A stretch of 64,000 nt of DNA. It comes from Mytilus trossulus (lineage: Eukaryota > Mollusca > Bivalvia > Mytilida > Mytilidae). Made by a program: the position numbers and the translations under genes. This document shows, one piece after another, positions 1 to 11,899 of this stretch. Each line of letters begins with the position of its first letter. Within the stretch, counting starts at the first letter, position 1. A model generated the notes under the pieces. That model ran no database searches and had not been told where the DNA came from. It worked only from the letters and a program-made list of their open reading frames with translations. The stretch covers positions 11,794,195 to 11,858,194 of the forward strand of contig NC_086384.1 in assembly GCF_036588685.1 (NCBI RefSeq), in the 5' to 3' direction.

Positions 1-906
1 ACCCTCTTTGTAACATTTGTTGCCCGATCAAATGTGTAGAGCTGTCGCTTAAATCCCAATGTGGTGTTCGATTCCTTAAATTGTAGTTGGGGGAGGGGGT
101 TGAACCGAGTAAAAATGCGACTATCGTTTCTAGAGACAAGGATGGAAAGCCCTTGTTTTTGGTCTGTGTTGTGGACGATTTGCTGCAACAGTGTGGTGTC
201 CATTTATTTATTAAAACACGACGTTCAACTACTGACCGACCGATTCGAACTGGAGGCCTATGACTCCTACGGAGATTGGAAGTGCAAATGCTTCGGTGTT
301 GGCGGGAACATAACGCTCGAATTCCGCTCCAATCTGGATGTCCGCACGGACTGATGACTTACATCGATGACCAACAGCGGCTATATGTCAATGAAATCAG
401 AGGGGTTGACATCACCGTTACTAAGGAGGGTGTCAATGTTGTAGAATTTCTGTCTGAAGTCTACATCCTCCTTGAACACCTTGTTTTGTGAAAAAAACCG
501 GCATTAAAGTCGACGGCTGAGTAGCGTTTAGCTTTGAGGGTGACATGGATATTTTGCAATCGACAGCGATTGAACACGGAAGCATTATGGGTATTGTCAT
601 TATCTCTGTCGGTTTGAAAGGCAACGATAATATATCTTGGCTTTTCGCGACCACTATTGGCAGCTAGGCGGCAGTTAAACTGTGAGGCTTGGGGAACGAC
701 TATGAAATCACACTGTCTCATGCAAAATCCACAGAGAATCGTGGATTTTTTCTGGATGGTTTTGTACAGTTGCATCTTGTTTTCGTCTGCAGGAGTGACG
801 CTCCAGATTTGGTAAGTTAAGGTTCGAATTCGTGAACCTAGTATTAATATTTTTGAAGACTTTCATCGAAGGTCAATCCTTCTGTGATTGTAAGGATGTC
901 AGACAT
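1..906 (-). pseudogene. Polinton-type major-capsid-like protein, broken (copy A)
   Basis: This is a remnant of a double-jelly-roll-type capsid-like protein found in Polintons and related virus-like elements. The likely start is the ATG at 906 (MSDILTIT...). The reading is lost at a stop at 844-846. A later segment at 461-775 contains KPRYIIVAFQT and VFNRCRLQN, which I recognise as the conserved C-terminal part of the family. Compared with copy B, 537 bases covering the middle of the gene are missing at the 800/801 junction. The gene cannot make a capsid protein. The family assignment is from memory of related sequences; the breaks are seen directly. Confidence 0.62.
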
Positions 907-959
907 TATGTATGTATTTATAGCATTGGAGGAAGTTGGGATGGTACCGATGCCACGAC

Positions 960-1330
960 CAGAGATGAAATTGTTTAACTGGGTTTGGTTGTTGGGCTTT
1001 CTGCGTTTAACACTGAGTTGTTGATTGGGCTTGCTGCGTTGGTCAATGGGTTTTCGAGTGTGGGTCACTTTGTCAACGACATGGTTGACGACTACCACCT
1101 ACCACTCCTATCATGGCTGCATTGGTGGCAGTGTTCATAGGCCTACATTTCAATGTCTTGGCAGCAGAGGAGGTGAACATGCGACCAGCGATACTGGCGA
1201 TAGTGTCAAAAAAACTTCTACCACAGTATGCATACTTTCAAACAAAACCTTTCTTAATTGAGGATATTACGATGGAATTGCTTATATTCCTTGATACTGA
1301 TGTGTTCACCTTTCTTTATGGCATCGATGT
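960..1330 (-). pseudogene. Small basic Polinton protein, function unknown (copy A)
   Basis: A short lysine- and arginine-rich reading lies just upstream of the capsid-like start on the minus strand. It includes HVVDKVTHTRKP and RSKPNQQLSVKRRKP. The matching region in copy B (60,967-61,248) has a longer open stretch with KVVAKVVDHVVDKV ahead of the same basic tail. It sits between the capsid-like gene and the LWEL protein, where small virion or DNA-packing proteins could be expected, but I cannot name a family. Confidence 0.35.
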
Positions 1331-1399
1331 TTCCAGCACGGTATGCAGTATAGTGTTGCACAGATCCAAGCAATAAAGGAGCTGGTCAAAGTCGGAGGG

Positions 1400-1995
1400 T
1401 AGAAACACGGTTTGAAGTCCGCTACAATGCTTACCTTGCTTTTGATGTGAGACACAATCTTCGTCCACTTAGATCTTTATCGCCATAGGGTTCTCGAGAA
1501 GGTTAATTGCCTTGATACATGGCACCGGAACTGTTCAGGATCTCTGCATAGTCGACAAGGTCTTAAAAACTTCGGACTCGAAAGATTCTGATTTCTTTTT
1601 CACCATGAGTTCCCAGAGGTTAAGGGTTCCTTTGTACCTCACACCATCCATGAAAATATCATCGCCGTCAGAAGTAACTGGTTAGCTTCCGATGAAGAGA
1701 TCGAGATCCAAAGGTGTGATCGGCGAAGGATCGTTACTGATCTGCAAATACTGCTGTGCTCGAAGTCCGAGGATGGTGTCTATAGGTGGTGCAATGGGTA
1801 GTGGGTAGTCAAACTTGGGCGGTGGAGGCTGAAAGGTGTCACTGCTGCAGGAAGTTAAACGATCGTTGAGGTGATCAGTGGAGCTGCCTCTCGCTGAGCC
1901 TCAACCACAGGCTTAACACCTTGGAAAGGTCAGGGTTGAGTCCAATCTTCTCGAGGCGATGCTGCATGTTACTAACTTGAATCTTCCGCTTGATC
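1400..1995 (-). pseudogene. Polinton accessory protein with LWEL segment, broken (copy A)
   Basis: The minus-strand reading near 1,615-1,685 contains DDIFMDGVRYKGTLNLWEL. The copy B counterpart differs at only a few residues. The segment resembles a recurrent protein of unknown function that I associate with invertebrate Polinton-like elements. Upstream is a proline-rich linker, clearer in copy B, and the frame is broken several times. It lies between the basic protein and the polymerase remnant. No catalytic motif is visible. Confidence 0.42.
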
Positions 1996-1999
1996 TCTT

Positions 2000-2400
2000 G
2001 TAACTCCCTGGCGAGCGCCTCACACTGTTTAGGGTCTGCAATCTTTATACACGTTCATTTATTTAAAGCGTTGACGTGAACCTTACGGTTAAAAAAACAC
2101 ATATGCATTTTTGCTCGTTTTTCCATAATTTGAATTGAAAGGTCGAGCTATAAATATTTGTTGATAAACACTACAATAATTTATGGACCTATGGGTGGTA
2201 CGGATAGAAAAATACGGACTGTCAAACAGATACATACCATATAAAACATGCTAAAACCAATCTAAATGTTCATATAACCCCACTAAGGAGGCTATATTAT
2301 TCCTCAATTATCTAAAAATCTATTTCATTGTACAAAAACTTTCATATTTAAAAAATTCACCATGGCCATAATGCGATACTAAACTTTTATTAAACTGTGT
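2000..2400. other. Non-coding spacer between Polinton remnants (copy A)
   Basis: The stretch is AT-rich with no supported reading. About 510 bases from 2,201 to 2,710 are absent at the equivalent point of copy B, so the two copies carry different internal deletions here. Confidence 0.5.
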
Positions 2401-3155
2401 ATTGCTACAGAACCTTATCGTTTTTGATTTCAACCTTATCGGTAAATCAAAGCACTCAAAGTCCGTTTACACTACGAAAGGTAATCTCATCGGGTGGGTG
2501 TTGTTGACAAAAGTCAGCTGGTATGTCCCTTCTTTGGGCAGCTCTGATCTTGACTGCCTTGTGGTTGACGCAACACTCTTTGTTGGTTTCCAGAACTTCC
2601 TTGCTATAAACGTGGTTCAAGCACACGTAGCCTTGGATCAGCAGTAAGTTGGGTTCTCTCTCCCGCTGTTCACCAATGTTTGAAATGTGCAGCGGGTATA
2701 CTTCACTATCATCTATTCTAAATACATAAACCGCCAGGGTGGAATTGGCCTTCTCAAATTAATTAATATCCTTAAGGCTTACCAGATTGAGCTCTGTGTA
2801 ACCCTGTCCGTTTGTTGTGGGTCTACCTGCAAGGCCGAAAGAATGGCCCACTTGAAACACTCCTCGTCGTTATTTTTTACATTGATTACGGCCTTCCTGT
2901 ATTTGATCCACGCCGGCTAATCAATGTACTGTGACCTACCCAGCGGTCGTTGGTAATATTGACTTGAAATTTTACAATTGCTTTCGATGTCCAGTCACTT
3001 TTTTCAGAGGTCCACTGTGCAATCTTCTCTCCGATCTTTTCATCCATCTTCTCAAGGGTTTCAAGCAAGTCCGTGGTTGAGGGGAAAATCTGGTTTCCCG
3101 AGTGAAAGTATCCCACGTTCTCATTATCCATCTTACCTGTTGGGTTAATCTTCAC
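2400..3155 (-). pseudogene. Protein-primed DNA polymerase B, N-terminal remnant (copy A)
   Basis: This is the front part of a Polinton DNA polymerase of the protein-primed B family. An open stretch from 3,155 runs to IVKFQVNITN. After a frameshift the conserved NNDEECFKWAILSALQ segment follows at 2,828-2,871. Further on is a YPLHIS/NLLLI region, and then the exonuclease I motif region TDFECFDLPI at about 2,430-2,475, preceded by an in-frame stop. Nothing of the palm, including the DTDS motif, remains: sequence below 2,400 is unrelated spacer before the LWEL gene. This identifies the element as Polinton-like, but the polymerase is dead. Confidence 0.7.
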
Positions 3156-3308
3156 AGTGCAGCATCACATTGACTTGTTATCCTGTCAATGCCCAATCGT
3201 CTATAAGTTCCACTCTTGACATCTTAGAGACCTCAAGGAAGGTCTGCACATCCATGTCAATAATATTGGTCATCTTTCAGGTAGTAAATACATCTTTAAA
3301 GGCTTTCT

Positions 3309-3554
3309 TCAGTGGATGTACCTCAATTTTATCCCCAATGATTTCCTATCTTCTCTGATCTGTTCCTGTAACTTATCCAGTAGTCGATCTTTCGACATCC
3401 TGCTAACCTCTATCAACTCATGCTGTTTGGCTTGGGTGATAATATCCTTCCTAGTATAGGGTTGGAACAACGCTAAAAAAATGTTGGTCTTCGTTCCGAT
3501 CAACTGATCCAACTGATCCTTCCTCATCCGGGAGTACCATCGGCGGTGGTTCAT
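3309..3554 (-). pseudogene. SAP-like helix segment upstream of PolB (copy A)
   Basis: This minus-strand reading has two similar short blocks, SRMRKDQLDQLIG and EVSRMSKDRLLDKLQEQI, which resemble SAP/Rho-N-like helix-extended-helix motifs used for DNA binding. Copy B has the same at 62,778-63,146. The segment directly precedes the polymerase N-terminus and may be its leading domain or a small separate protein. SAP-like identity is a pattern judgement and no start signal decides between the two options. Confidence 0.4.
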
Positions 3555-3925
3555 TTTGGTAATACCACTCAGGGCTTTGACGTTTTCAACAACTAATTCC
3601 AGCTATTAATAGCTATTGGATCGATGTCCTAATCTTTATAACAATCCAAAATAAAATCAATTTGTTTCACCCAAAACCAAAATCCACGATTAAATGGTTT
3701 TTAGACCCAGCTTTTGATCTTTCGATCCTACGTCCATATCAAAATATATAAAATTCGTGGTAATCATACCCGGTGCGCCTGTTTTTTTTTTCATCCCATA
3801 GCTCACAATTTGCCGAGCTCAATCGGTCTCTCTCTTTGTCAAAACGGTGGTCAGCTGCTTGTTTAATCTCTCACAACCCCAAGTGGGGATATGGTTGCCC
3901 CTTTCCAACATAAGGTTATAATTTC
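3555..3925. other. Copy A non-coding flank leading into satellite
   Basis: This is non-coding sequence shared with copy B (63,165-63,480). It joins the last gene remnant to the first, diverged satellite unit. Confidence 0.5.
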
Positions 3926-6900
3926 TGCCTACCTATTAACTAAATGTCTGCTTAGTAATACAAAGATTGAGAGATTAGAGGGCTATCACCATTGTCCTGT
4001 GCTCTTTGTCCTAAAATTCTGATACTTTTTAGCAGAAAAGTGACAATATAAACCCTCCATATATATATCGAATATGACAATATTCTGGGAAATCCTTCTA
4101 AAACAACCTTCATACATACAGAGTCTATGATTTAATTAAATTTTATAGACATTGAAAGATCAAGGGGGTCTCACCCTTATTTATGCGGTCTCAGGTAGAT
4201 TTTCACTATATATTTTGAATATCCAACTGGCACTTTGGGCGCTCTGTAAACATAGAAGACAGGAAGTGTACCCAAAGTCCTTTTAGTCACGTTTGTATCT
4301 ACCTATTGACTAAATGTCTGTTAAATATTAGAAAGATTGAGAGATCAGGGGGCTCTCACCATCACCCTGTGCCCTTTGTCCTAAAATTTGGGCATTTTTT
4401 GACTGAAAAGTGACAATCTTAGCCCTCCGTAGATATAGAAGATGACGTTATTCTGGTAAATCTATCTGATACAACGTTTATATATACAGAGTCAATGATT
4501 TGGTTGAATTTTATTGACATTGAAAGACCCGGGGGGTCTCAAACTCATTTAAGCGGTCTCGGGTAGGTTTTCGCTATATATTTTGAATATCCAACTGGCA
4601 CTTTGGGCGCTCCGTAAACATAGAAGACAGGAAGTGTACCCAAATTCCTTTAAGTCACGTTTGTATCTACCTATTAACTAAATGTCTGTGAAATATTAGA
4701 AAGATTGAGAGATCAGGGGGCTCTCACCATTACCCTGTGCCCTTTGTCCTAAAAAAATTGACATTTTTCGACTGAAAAATGACAATCTTAGCCCTCCGTA
4801 GATATGGAAGATGACGTTATTCTGGTAAATCCATCTGATACAACCTTTACATATACAGAGTCAATGATTTGGTTGAATTTTATTGACATTGAAAGACCCG
4901 GGGGTCTCAAACTCATTTAAGCGGTCTCGGGTAGGTTTTCGCTATATATTTTGAATATCCAACTGGCACTTTGGGCGCTCCGTAAACATAGAAGACAGGA
5001 AGTGTACCCAAAGTCCTTTTAGGCACGTTTGTATCTACCTATTGACTAAATGTCTCTTAAATATTAGAAAGATTGAGAGATCAGGGGGCTCTCACCATCA
5101 CCCTGTGCCCTTTGTCCTAAAATTTGGACATTTTTTGACTGAAAAGTGACAATCTTTGCCCTCCGTAGATATTGAAGATGACGTTTTTCTGGAAACTCCA
5201 TCTGATACAATCTTTATATATACAGAGTCAATGGTTTGGTTGAATTTTATGGACATTGAAAGACCAGGGGGGGTCTCAACCTCATTTCAGCGGTCTCAGG
5301 TAGGTTTTCGCTATATATTTTGAATATCCAACTGGCACTTTGGGCGCTCTGTAAACATAGAAGACAGGAGGTGTACCCAAAGTCCTTTTAGTCACGTTTG
5401 TATCTACCTATTGACTAAATGTCTGTTAAATATTAGAAAGATTGAGAGATCACGGGGCTCTCACCACCCCCCTGTGCCCTTTGTCCTAAAATTTGGTCAT
5501 TTTTTGACTGAAAAGTGACAATCTTAGCCCTCCGTAGATATGGAAGATGACGTTATTCTGGTAAATCTATCTGATACAACGTTTATATATACAGAGTCAA
5601 TGATTTGGTTGAATTTTATTGACATTGAAAGACCCGGGGGGTCTCAAACTCATTTAAGCGGTCTCGGGTAGGTTTTCGCTATATATTTTGAATATCCAAC
5701 TGGCACTTTGGGCGCTCCGTAAACATAGAAGACAGGAAGTGTACCCGAATTCCTTTAAGTCACGTTTGTATCTACCTATTAACTAAATGTCTGTCAAATA
5801 TTAGAAAGATTGAGAGATCAGGGGGCTCTCACCATTACCCTGTGCCCTTTGTCCTATAAAAATTGACATTTTTCGACTGAAAAATGACAATTTTAGCCCT
5901 CCGTAGATATGGAAGATGACGTTATTCTGGTAAATCCATCTGATACAACCTTTATATATACAGAGTCAATGATTTGGTTGAATTTTATTGACATTGAAAG
6001 ACCCGGGGGTCTCAAACTCATTTAAGCGGTCTCGGGTAGGTTTTCGCTATATATTTTGAATATCCAACTGGCACTTTGGGCGCTCCGTAAACATAGAAGA
6101 CAGGAAGTGTACCCAAATTCCTTTAAGTCACGTTTGTATCTACCTATTAACTAAATGTCTGTGAAATATTGGAAAGATTGAGAGATCAGGGGGCTCTCAC
6201 CATTACCCTGTGCCCTTTGTCCTAAAAAATTTGACATTTTTCGACTGAAAAATGACAATCTTAACCCTCCGTAGATATGGAAGATGACGTTATTCTGGTA
6301 AATCCATCTGATACAACCTTTATATATACAGAGTCAATGATTTGGTTGAATTTTATTGACATTGAAAGACCCGGGGGTCTCAAACTCATTTAAGCGGTCT
6401 CGGGTAGGTTTTCGCTATATATTTTGAATATCCAACTGGCACTTTGGGCGCTCCGTAAACATAGAAGACAGGAAGTGTACCCAAAGTCCTTTTAGTCACG
6501 TTTGTATCTACCTATTGACTAAATGTCTCTTAAATATTAGAAAGATTGAGAGATCACGGGGCTCTCACCATCCCCTTGTGCCCTTTGTCCTAAAATTTGG
6601 GCATTTTTTGACTGAAAAGTGACAATCTTAGCCCTCCGTAGATATGGAAGATGACGTTATTCTGGTAAATCTATCTGATACAACGTTTATATATACAGAG
6701 TCAATGATTTGTTTGAATTTTATTGACATTGAAAGACCCGGGGGGTCTCAAACTCATTTAAGCGGTCTCGGGTAGGTTTTCGCTATATATTTTGAATATC
6801 CAACTGGCACTTTGGGCGCTCCGTAAACATAGAAGACAGGAAGTGTACCCAAAGTCCTTTTAGTCACGTTTGTATCTACCTATTGACTAAATGTCTCTTA

Positions 6901-8085
6901 AATATTAGAAAGATTGAGAGATCACGGGGCTCTCACCATCCCCTTGTGCCCTTTGTCCTAAAATTTGGGCATTTTTTGACTGAAAAGTGACAATCTTAGC
7001 CCTCCGTAGATATGGAAGATGACGTTATTCTGGTAAATCTATCTGATACAACGTTTATATATACAGAGTCAATGATTTGTTTGAATTTTATTGACATTGA
7101 AAGACCCGGGGGGTCTCAAACTCATTTAAGCGGTCTCGGGTAGGTTTTCGCTATATATTTTGAATATCCAACTGGCACTTTGGGCGCTCCGTAAACATAG
7201 AAGACAGGAAGTGTACCCAAATTCCTTTCAGTCACGTTTGTATCTACCTATTAACTAAATGTCTGTGAAATATTAGAAAGATTGAGAGATCAGGGGGCTC
7301 TCACCATTACCCTGTGCCCTTTGTCCTATAAAAATTGACATTTTTCGACTGAAAAATGACAATTTTAGCCCTCCGTAGATATGGAAGATGACGTTATTCT
7401 GGTAAATCCATCTGATACAACCTTTATATATACAGAGTCAATGATTTGGTTGAATTTTATTGACATTGAAAGACCCGGGGGTCTCAAACTCATTTAAGCG
7501 GTCTCGGGTAGGTTTTCGCTATATATTTTGAATATCCAACTGGCACTTTGGGCGCTCCGTAAACATAGAAGACAGGAAGTGTACCCAAATTCCTTTAAGT
7601 CACGTTTGTATCTACCTATTAACTAAATGTCTGTGAAATATTAGAAAGATTGAGAGATCAGGGGGCTCTCACCATTACCCTGTGCCCTTTGTCCTAAAAA
7701 ATTTGACATTTTTCGACTGAAAAATGACAATCTTAGCCCTCCGTAGATATGGAAGATGACGTTATTCTGGTAAATCCATCTGATACAACCTTTATATATA
7801 CAGAGTCAATGATTTGGTTGAATTTTATTGACATTGAAAGACCCGGGGGTCTCAAACTCATTTAAGCGGTCTCGGGTAGGTTTTCGCTATATATTTTGAA
7901 TATCCAACTGGCACTTTGGGCGCTCCGTAAACATAGAAGACAGGAAGTGTACCCAAATTCCTTTTAGTCACGTTTGTATCTACCTATTAACTAAATGTCT
8001 GTGAAATATTAGAAAGATTGAGAGATCAGGGGGCTCTCACCATTACCCTGTGCCCTTTGTCCTAAAAAAATTGACATTTTTCGAA
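3926..8085. repeat. 368-bp satellite array, about 11 units (right TIR of copy A)
   Basis: This is a tandem array. The marker GTTTGTATCTACCTATT recurs at 4,291, 4,659, 5,027, 5,396, 5,764, 6,132, 6,500, 6,868, 7,236, 7,604 and 7,972, so every spacing is 368 (once 369). Units fall into alternating subtypes, for example CAAAGTCCTTTTAG versus CAAATTCCTTTAAG, which suggests higher-order duplication. The first unit next to the genes is the most diverged. No unit is coding. The same satellite in inverted orientation forms the left side of copy B (57,471-58,848), so it behaves as part of a terminal inverted repeat. Confidence 0.95.
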
Positions 8086-8512
8086 TGATTTGTTTTTGTT
8101 TTTTTGGCTTTCCATGTAGATTTCTATTTATAGATATAAATATTTCTAGAGTTATGGGTTTTTCTTTTTGTCTTAAGAAATATTATACAGAAAAGTACAT
8201 TTTTGAAGTCGTTTTATTGGCACAACTCTATATTACATGAAGACAAATATGTAACATGGAAAAGTGTTTATATTCGAGGACAACGAGAAATTACGACGAG
8301 AAATTACGACAGCTTGAAAAGGTCATTTTACGATTTCCTACGTATCTTATCAGTCTTTTTAAATATGAAAATCATGCTTTTTATGTTATCAAGTATTTAA
8401 TTTACTTATAATTTTTTCACTAAATTTTGAATATCAAACCGGCTGCTAGCAGAAGATTGGATATTGAATATCGAATAACGAATAACGAACCGGCTGCTAA
8501 CTTCACATACAT
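8086..8512. repeat. Terminal sequence of copy A (right end)
   Basis: Terminal DNA follows the last, truncated 368-bp unit. It ends with GAATAACGAATAACGAACC and then GGCTGCTAACTTCACATAC. Its reverse complement matches the left ends of copy B (57,226-57,470) and copy C (49,310-49,660), including ATGTATGTGAAGTTAGC at the outer edge. It therefore marks the element boundary. A 6-base target duplication could not be checked because the partner end is outside the window. Confidence 0.75.
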
Positions 8513-9524
8513 AAAAGATATTAACTAAAATCATACAAGTCAATATAATTATGATCGTCATACAACCGATAAAAATGAAAACTTAACGTTAAAAGTTACG
8601 ACCGAAGCGCTTTTTTTATCGATCTTCTTAGAACACGCTCAAAGTAAAGCTAAATATTAAGGGCCAACAACTTACAAAGAACAGATTAAAGATTTAAGAT
8701 GATCGCTCATAGCGTACATGAAATGATATTTCCGGTTTCAATAGGTTTATTTTATTTATTTTTTTGATAGATTCACAATCTTAAAATTTCAGGATACTGT
8801 TCTTCTTTTCATTATTCGTTTTGTAATTAAAAATGATTTGGTATATTTCGTGCTATTTATTTATAACTAAGAATGATTGTTATCAGAGCCGTATTTACAT
8901 CAGTGTTTACAGGTACCCCTCTTTTCGCCCCCTTTCTATTTTTGATGTTTTAATCAAAAGTTTAAAAAATCAAACTTTCAAAAAGTCAAATAATCAAAAT
9001 TGCACGTTAGGTTTAGTATTTTAAAAGTTTATAAAAATTCCTAAACTATCAATTTTTTAAACGATATTTAGAATTTTACTATTTTAATAATTTGGTTAAA
9101 ATTTCAAAATTTCAAAACTCATTGGCACTCACACCACATCTTCCTATATCTATTTAACACGATTTGAAATTTGGATATTTTAAAACTTTGATCAAAATTC
9201 TAAAAATCTAAAATTTTAAAACTTTTTAAAACTTTGAATTGATAAGTGTTACACGGACCGTTGTTGCAGGTTCAGCTCTTCTATATTTGATTTTCGTAAA
9301 TTGAGAAGGGCCGTTAAGAAACTTTTTTATGTTTTTATTGTAAACGTGTACCGATTTATTAGAAAATACAATACTTCTGCTATATAAATATGGTATTTTT
9401 TTACAATACAATACACAAGCATCAGAAACTAGCATTATTACTTAATTCAAAATTACTGAGATCTTCATATTTTATCTCTCTATTTATAATAATATTCAAG
9501 ATAACAACCAAACACTGCAAAATG
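8513..9524. other. AT-rich non-coding DNA
   Basis: No gene is seen. From about 8,940 to 9,240 there is low-complexity sequence of imperfect TTTAAAATTTYAAAA-like runs. Confidence 0.6.
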
Positions 9525-9865
9525 TCGCGAAATTATCAAATTCAGGGTCAGCAACCCAACAATTGGTTGTCCATTTTGTCTGAAAAATTGAGGACGGATA
9601 GATCTTGACTTGATGCACATGTTTAGCCAGTCAGCATTGCTCTAAAAGTTATGGTTTCAGATTTATAAGTCAAAATCTACAATTTACCCCTGTGTTCTAT
9701 ATTTAGCCATAGTGGCCATATTGGTTGGTTGGCCGGGTCATCGGACACATATTTTAACGTTAGTACCCCAATGATTAGTGTGGCCAAGTTTGGTTAAATT
9801 TGGCCAAGTAGTTTCAGAGGAGAAGATTTTTGTAAAAAATAACAGCCGACGGACTTAAATATAGT
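9525..9865 (+). repeat. Interspersed mollusc repeat (GGTCAGCAACCCAACAA family)
   Basis: The sequence starts near CAGGGTCAGCAACCCAACAA and runs through GGCCATATTGGTTGGTTGGC to AGGAGAAGATTTTTGTAAAA. I recognise it as a widely dispersed mollusc repeat; it is diverged and cut off at the right. A short reading through it (9,390-9,608) is not a gene. Confidence 0.55.
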
Positions 9866-10985
9866 ATTGAACATTCTAAAACGCCAGAGAACAACTTCGT
9901 TCAAATAAATATGCGAGACACATACTTCATCATGTGCAATAGGACATAATCCGACATTTATTTGCGCTTTGCCTTGACTGTTTTTTTTTATGACTGTATT
10001 GGTTATATAGCTACTTCTATGTACACACATTTATACACCTCTAGTAGTTTTAATTTATGATTTGAGCGTTTCTGATAGAGGGTAATCAAGGAAAGTACCA
10101 CGAAACGCGATAGTATGTATCAAGCGTGTTATTTTGATTAATGACCAATAGACCGATATCTTTGCTACTGGACTGTTAGTTCCCAAGGTTATCATCAGTC
10201 ACCAGTTCACAAGTAAAAATTATGAACTTGCAGGGAAAATTTAAAATAAAATAGAATAATTGCCAATTAGACAACACTCTACAAGAGAGTAAAAGACATA
10301 GAAGGTTTCAACTATAAGTCCGAAATACCTAAGTGAAACAATTCAAACTAAACAAGAACGGCCTGATTGATTTTTAAAACATGGAAAGAAAACCAAATAG
10401 TATATAACGCAATACACGGCAACCAGTCATTAAAAACGCTCCTGACTTGGTTCTTGCACACAGAAGATAGTGGATAAATGGTGTTACAGCAAAACAATAA
10501 CTTATATTTTTATAATTGTCAGGTGATGAAGTAGAATTTAGTAAGAAAAAAAAGATTCTCTAGATCTATGTGTCTTTTCTTTAGGGTCGTATTTATTCAT
10601 CCCTGACTTTTACACTTTGAGGTTATATCATTCTCGATTGAAGTTAATATATGAATGTCATCTGGAACTATGAAACTAAGAACGGTTTGCATTTAGTCTC
10701 TCAATATTTTATTAGAAATGCATATAACATATCGTCCTCAGATAATTTATAGCTGTCTTCAAAATTGCCAAATAGCATGTCGTCCTCAGATAATATATAT
10801 GGCTCTCTCAAACTGACAGATATTATGTCAATCTACAAAAGAGAGAATAATAAATTTATTTGTTTTAAGGTAGCAAATCTTTATTTTAAATATGCAACTG
10901 TTTATGATAATTGTAATGCTGTATCTTTGCTACCTGCTTCTATCTAAGGAAAGATGGCCTACGACAATTAAACGCCGATCCTAGA
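9866..10985. other. Non-coding DNA
   Basis: No supported gene or RNA. An imperfect repeat of a CGTCCTCAGATAATWTATA-like phrase occurs at about 10,733 and 10,780. Confidence 0.5.
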
Positions 10986-11145
10986 CATTTCTGGGTATGT
11001 TTAAAGCTGACTGTGTGGTATTGGATTTGCTCATTGTTGAAGACCATACGGTGACCTATAGTTGTAAATATCTGGTTCATTTGGTCTCTTGTGGAGAGTT
11101 GTCTCATTGGCAATAAAACCAAATCTTCTTTATATAGTTTGGTAA
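10986..11145 (+). repeat. Mussel interspersed repeat, 3' terminus type
   Basis: The sequence contains GGTGACCTATAGTTGTAAAT and TGTGGAGAGTTGTCTCATTG followed by an ATCTTCTTT-like end. Relatives occur at 17,205-17,560 (reverse), 18,180-18,280, 18,830-18,925 and 32,432-32,860 (reverse). Confidence 0.6.
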
Positions 11146-11199
11146 ACATACAGACTTAGGTGCAAAGAGATTGGTAATATATCTGCCAACAGGGTTAAC

Positions 11200-11790
11200 A
11201 AAAAAAATCCCCACAATACTCACTTCAGCTGAAAATGCTAATTAGGAAGTCCCTCATCAAATGACAAAATCAAAAACACAAACACAACAAACAAATGTAT
11301 AACAACTGTAATTTCCTGACTCTGTAGATGCATTTCCTTAAGTAGAAAAAAAGTGAATTAAACCTCGTTATAGCTATCTAAACCTCTCACTCACATGACA
11401 GTCACACGAAATTCCACCATATTGACAACGATGTGCAAACAAAACAAACAGACAAAATAGGTATACATGTTAAAAATAAGATAAAGCAGTCAACATTGTC
11501 TCACAATCCCAGCCATTATAAAAACAAAGGAACACAAAAGTTATACAGACAAAGCACACTATGCGCAATACAAAATTTTAATCCTGGTATCTATGATGAA
11601 TTTATTTACCCTTAATGATTCAACCAACACGTTAAAATCTTTTACCATTCGATACTTTACAAAAAAAGTAAAATAACAAACATATGAGCTCCAAATGCCA
11701 AACGGAAAGTCCTTTATTAAATGACAAAATCAAATGATAAAACACAACACATGAATGGACAACAACTGTCATATTCCTGATCATCTTTTT
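11200..11790 (+). repeat. Two copies of a TCAAATGACAAAATCAAA-type mussel repeat
   Basis: Copies at about 11,225-11,330 and 11,690-11,785 share AAATGACAAAATCAAA, ACACAACA and ACAACTGT..TTCCTGA. Related pieces lie at 20,590-20,715 (reverse) and 38,130-38,215. The DNA between the two copies is non-coding. Confidence 0.5.
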
Positions 11791-11810
11791 TTCTTATTTC
11801 CTTTTTTCCC

Positions 11811-11816
11811 TTTATT
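11811..11816 (-). promoter_or_regulatory. Poly(A) signal of the lectin gene
   Basis: AATAAA on the minus strand, about 84 bases past the lectin stop codon, in a T/A-rich 3' region. Confidence 0.55.
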
Positions 11817-11899
11817 GTCTAAAGGAAGTAGTTATATAATATATGTTTTATGTTTATATTTTCATTTTTCAGCCAATGTAAATCGGAGTTCATTTCTAC

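Larger units (their letters stand above)
1..8512 (-). mobile_element. Polinton/Maverick-like element copy A, right-hand part
   Basis: This is the right-hand part of a Polinton-like DNA element whose left part lies outside the window. Reading right to left on the minus strand it holds a SAP-like segment and the N-terminal part of a protein-primed DNA polymerase B, then a protein with a GTLNLWEL segment, a basic protein and a capsid-like protein. The genes are followed on the right by a 368-bp satellite array (3,926-8,085) and a terminal sequence (8,086-8,512). Positions 1-3,900 match copy B at about 59,499-63,480 in the same orientation. All genes carry stops or frameshifts and no integrase, ATPase or protease is visible, so it looks like a dead, internally deleted derivative. 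The family call rests on PolB and capsid resemblance. Confidence 0.72.

Noticed and set aside
61..491. Plus-strand readings at 61-354 and 276-491 (and equivalents at 59,613-59,976)
   Set aside because: They are antisense to the capsid-like pseudogene; the minus-strand reading has recognisable family motifs.
3926..8085. Regular array suggesting CRISPR or a gene array
   Set aside because: Units are 368 bases with no unique spacers, in a eukaryotic genome; it is a satellite.
9390..9608. 72-codon plus-strand reading
   Set aside because: Runs into the GGTCAGCAACCCAACAA interspersed repeat; no domain.
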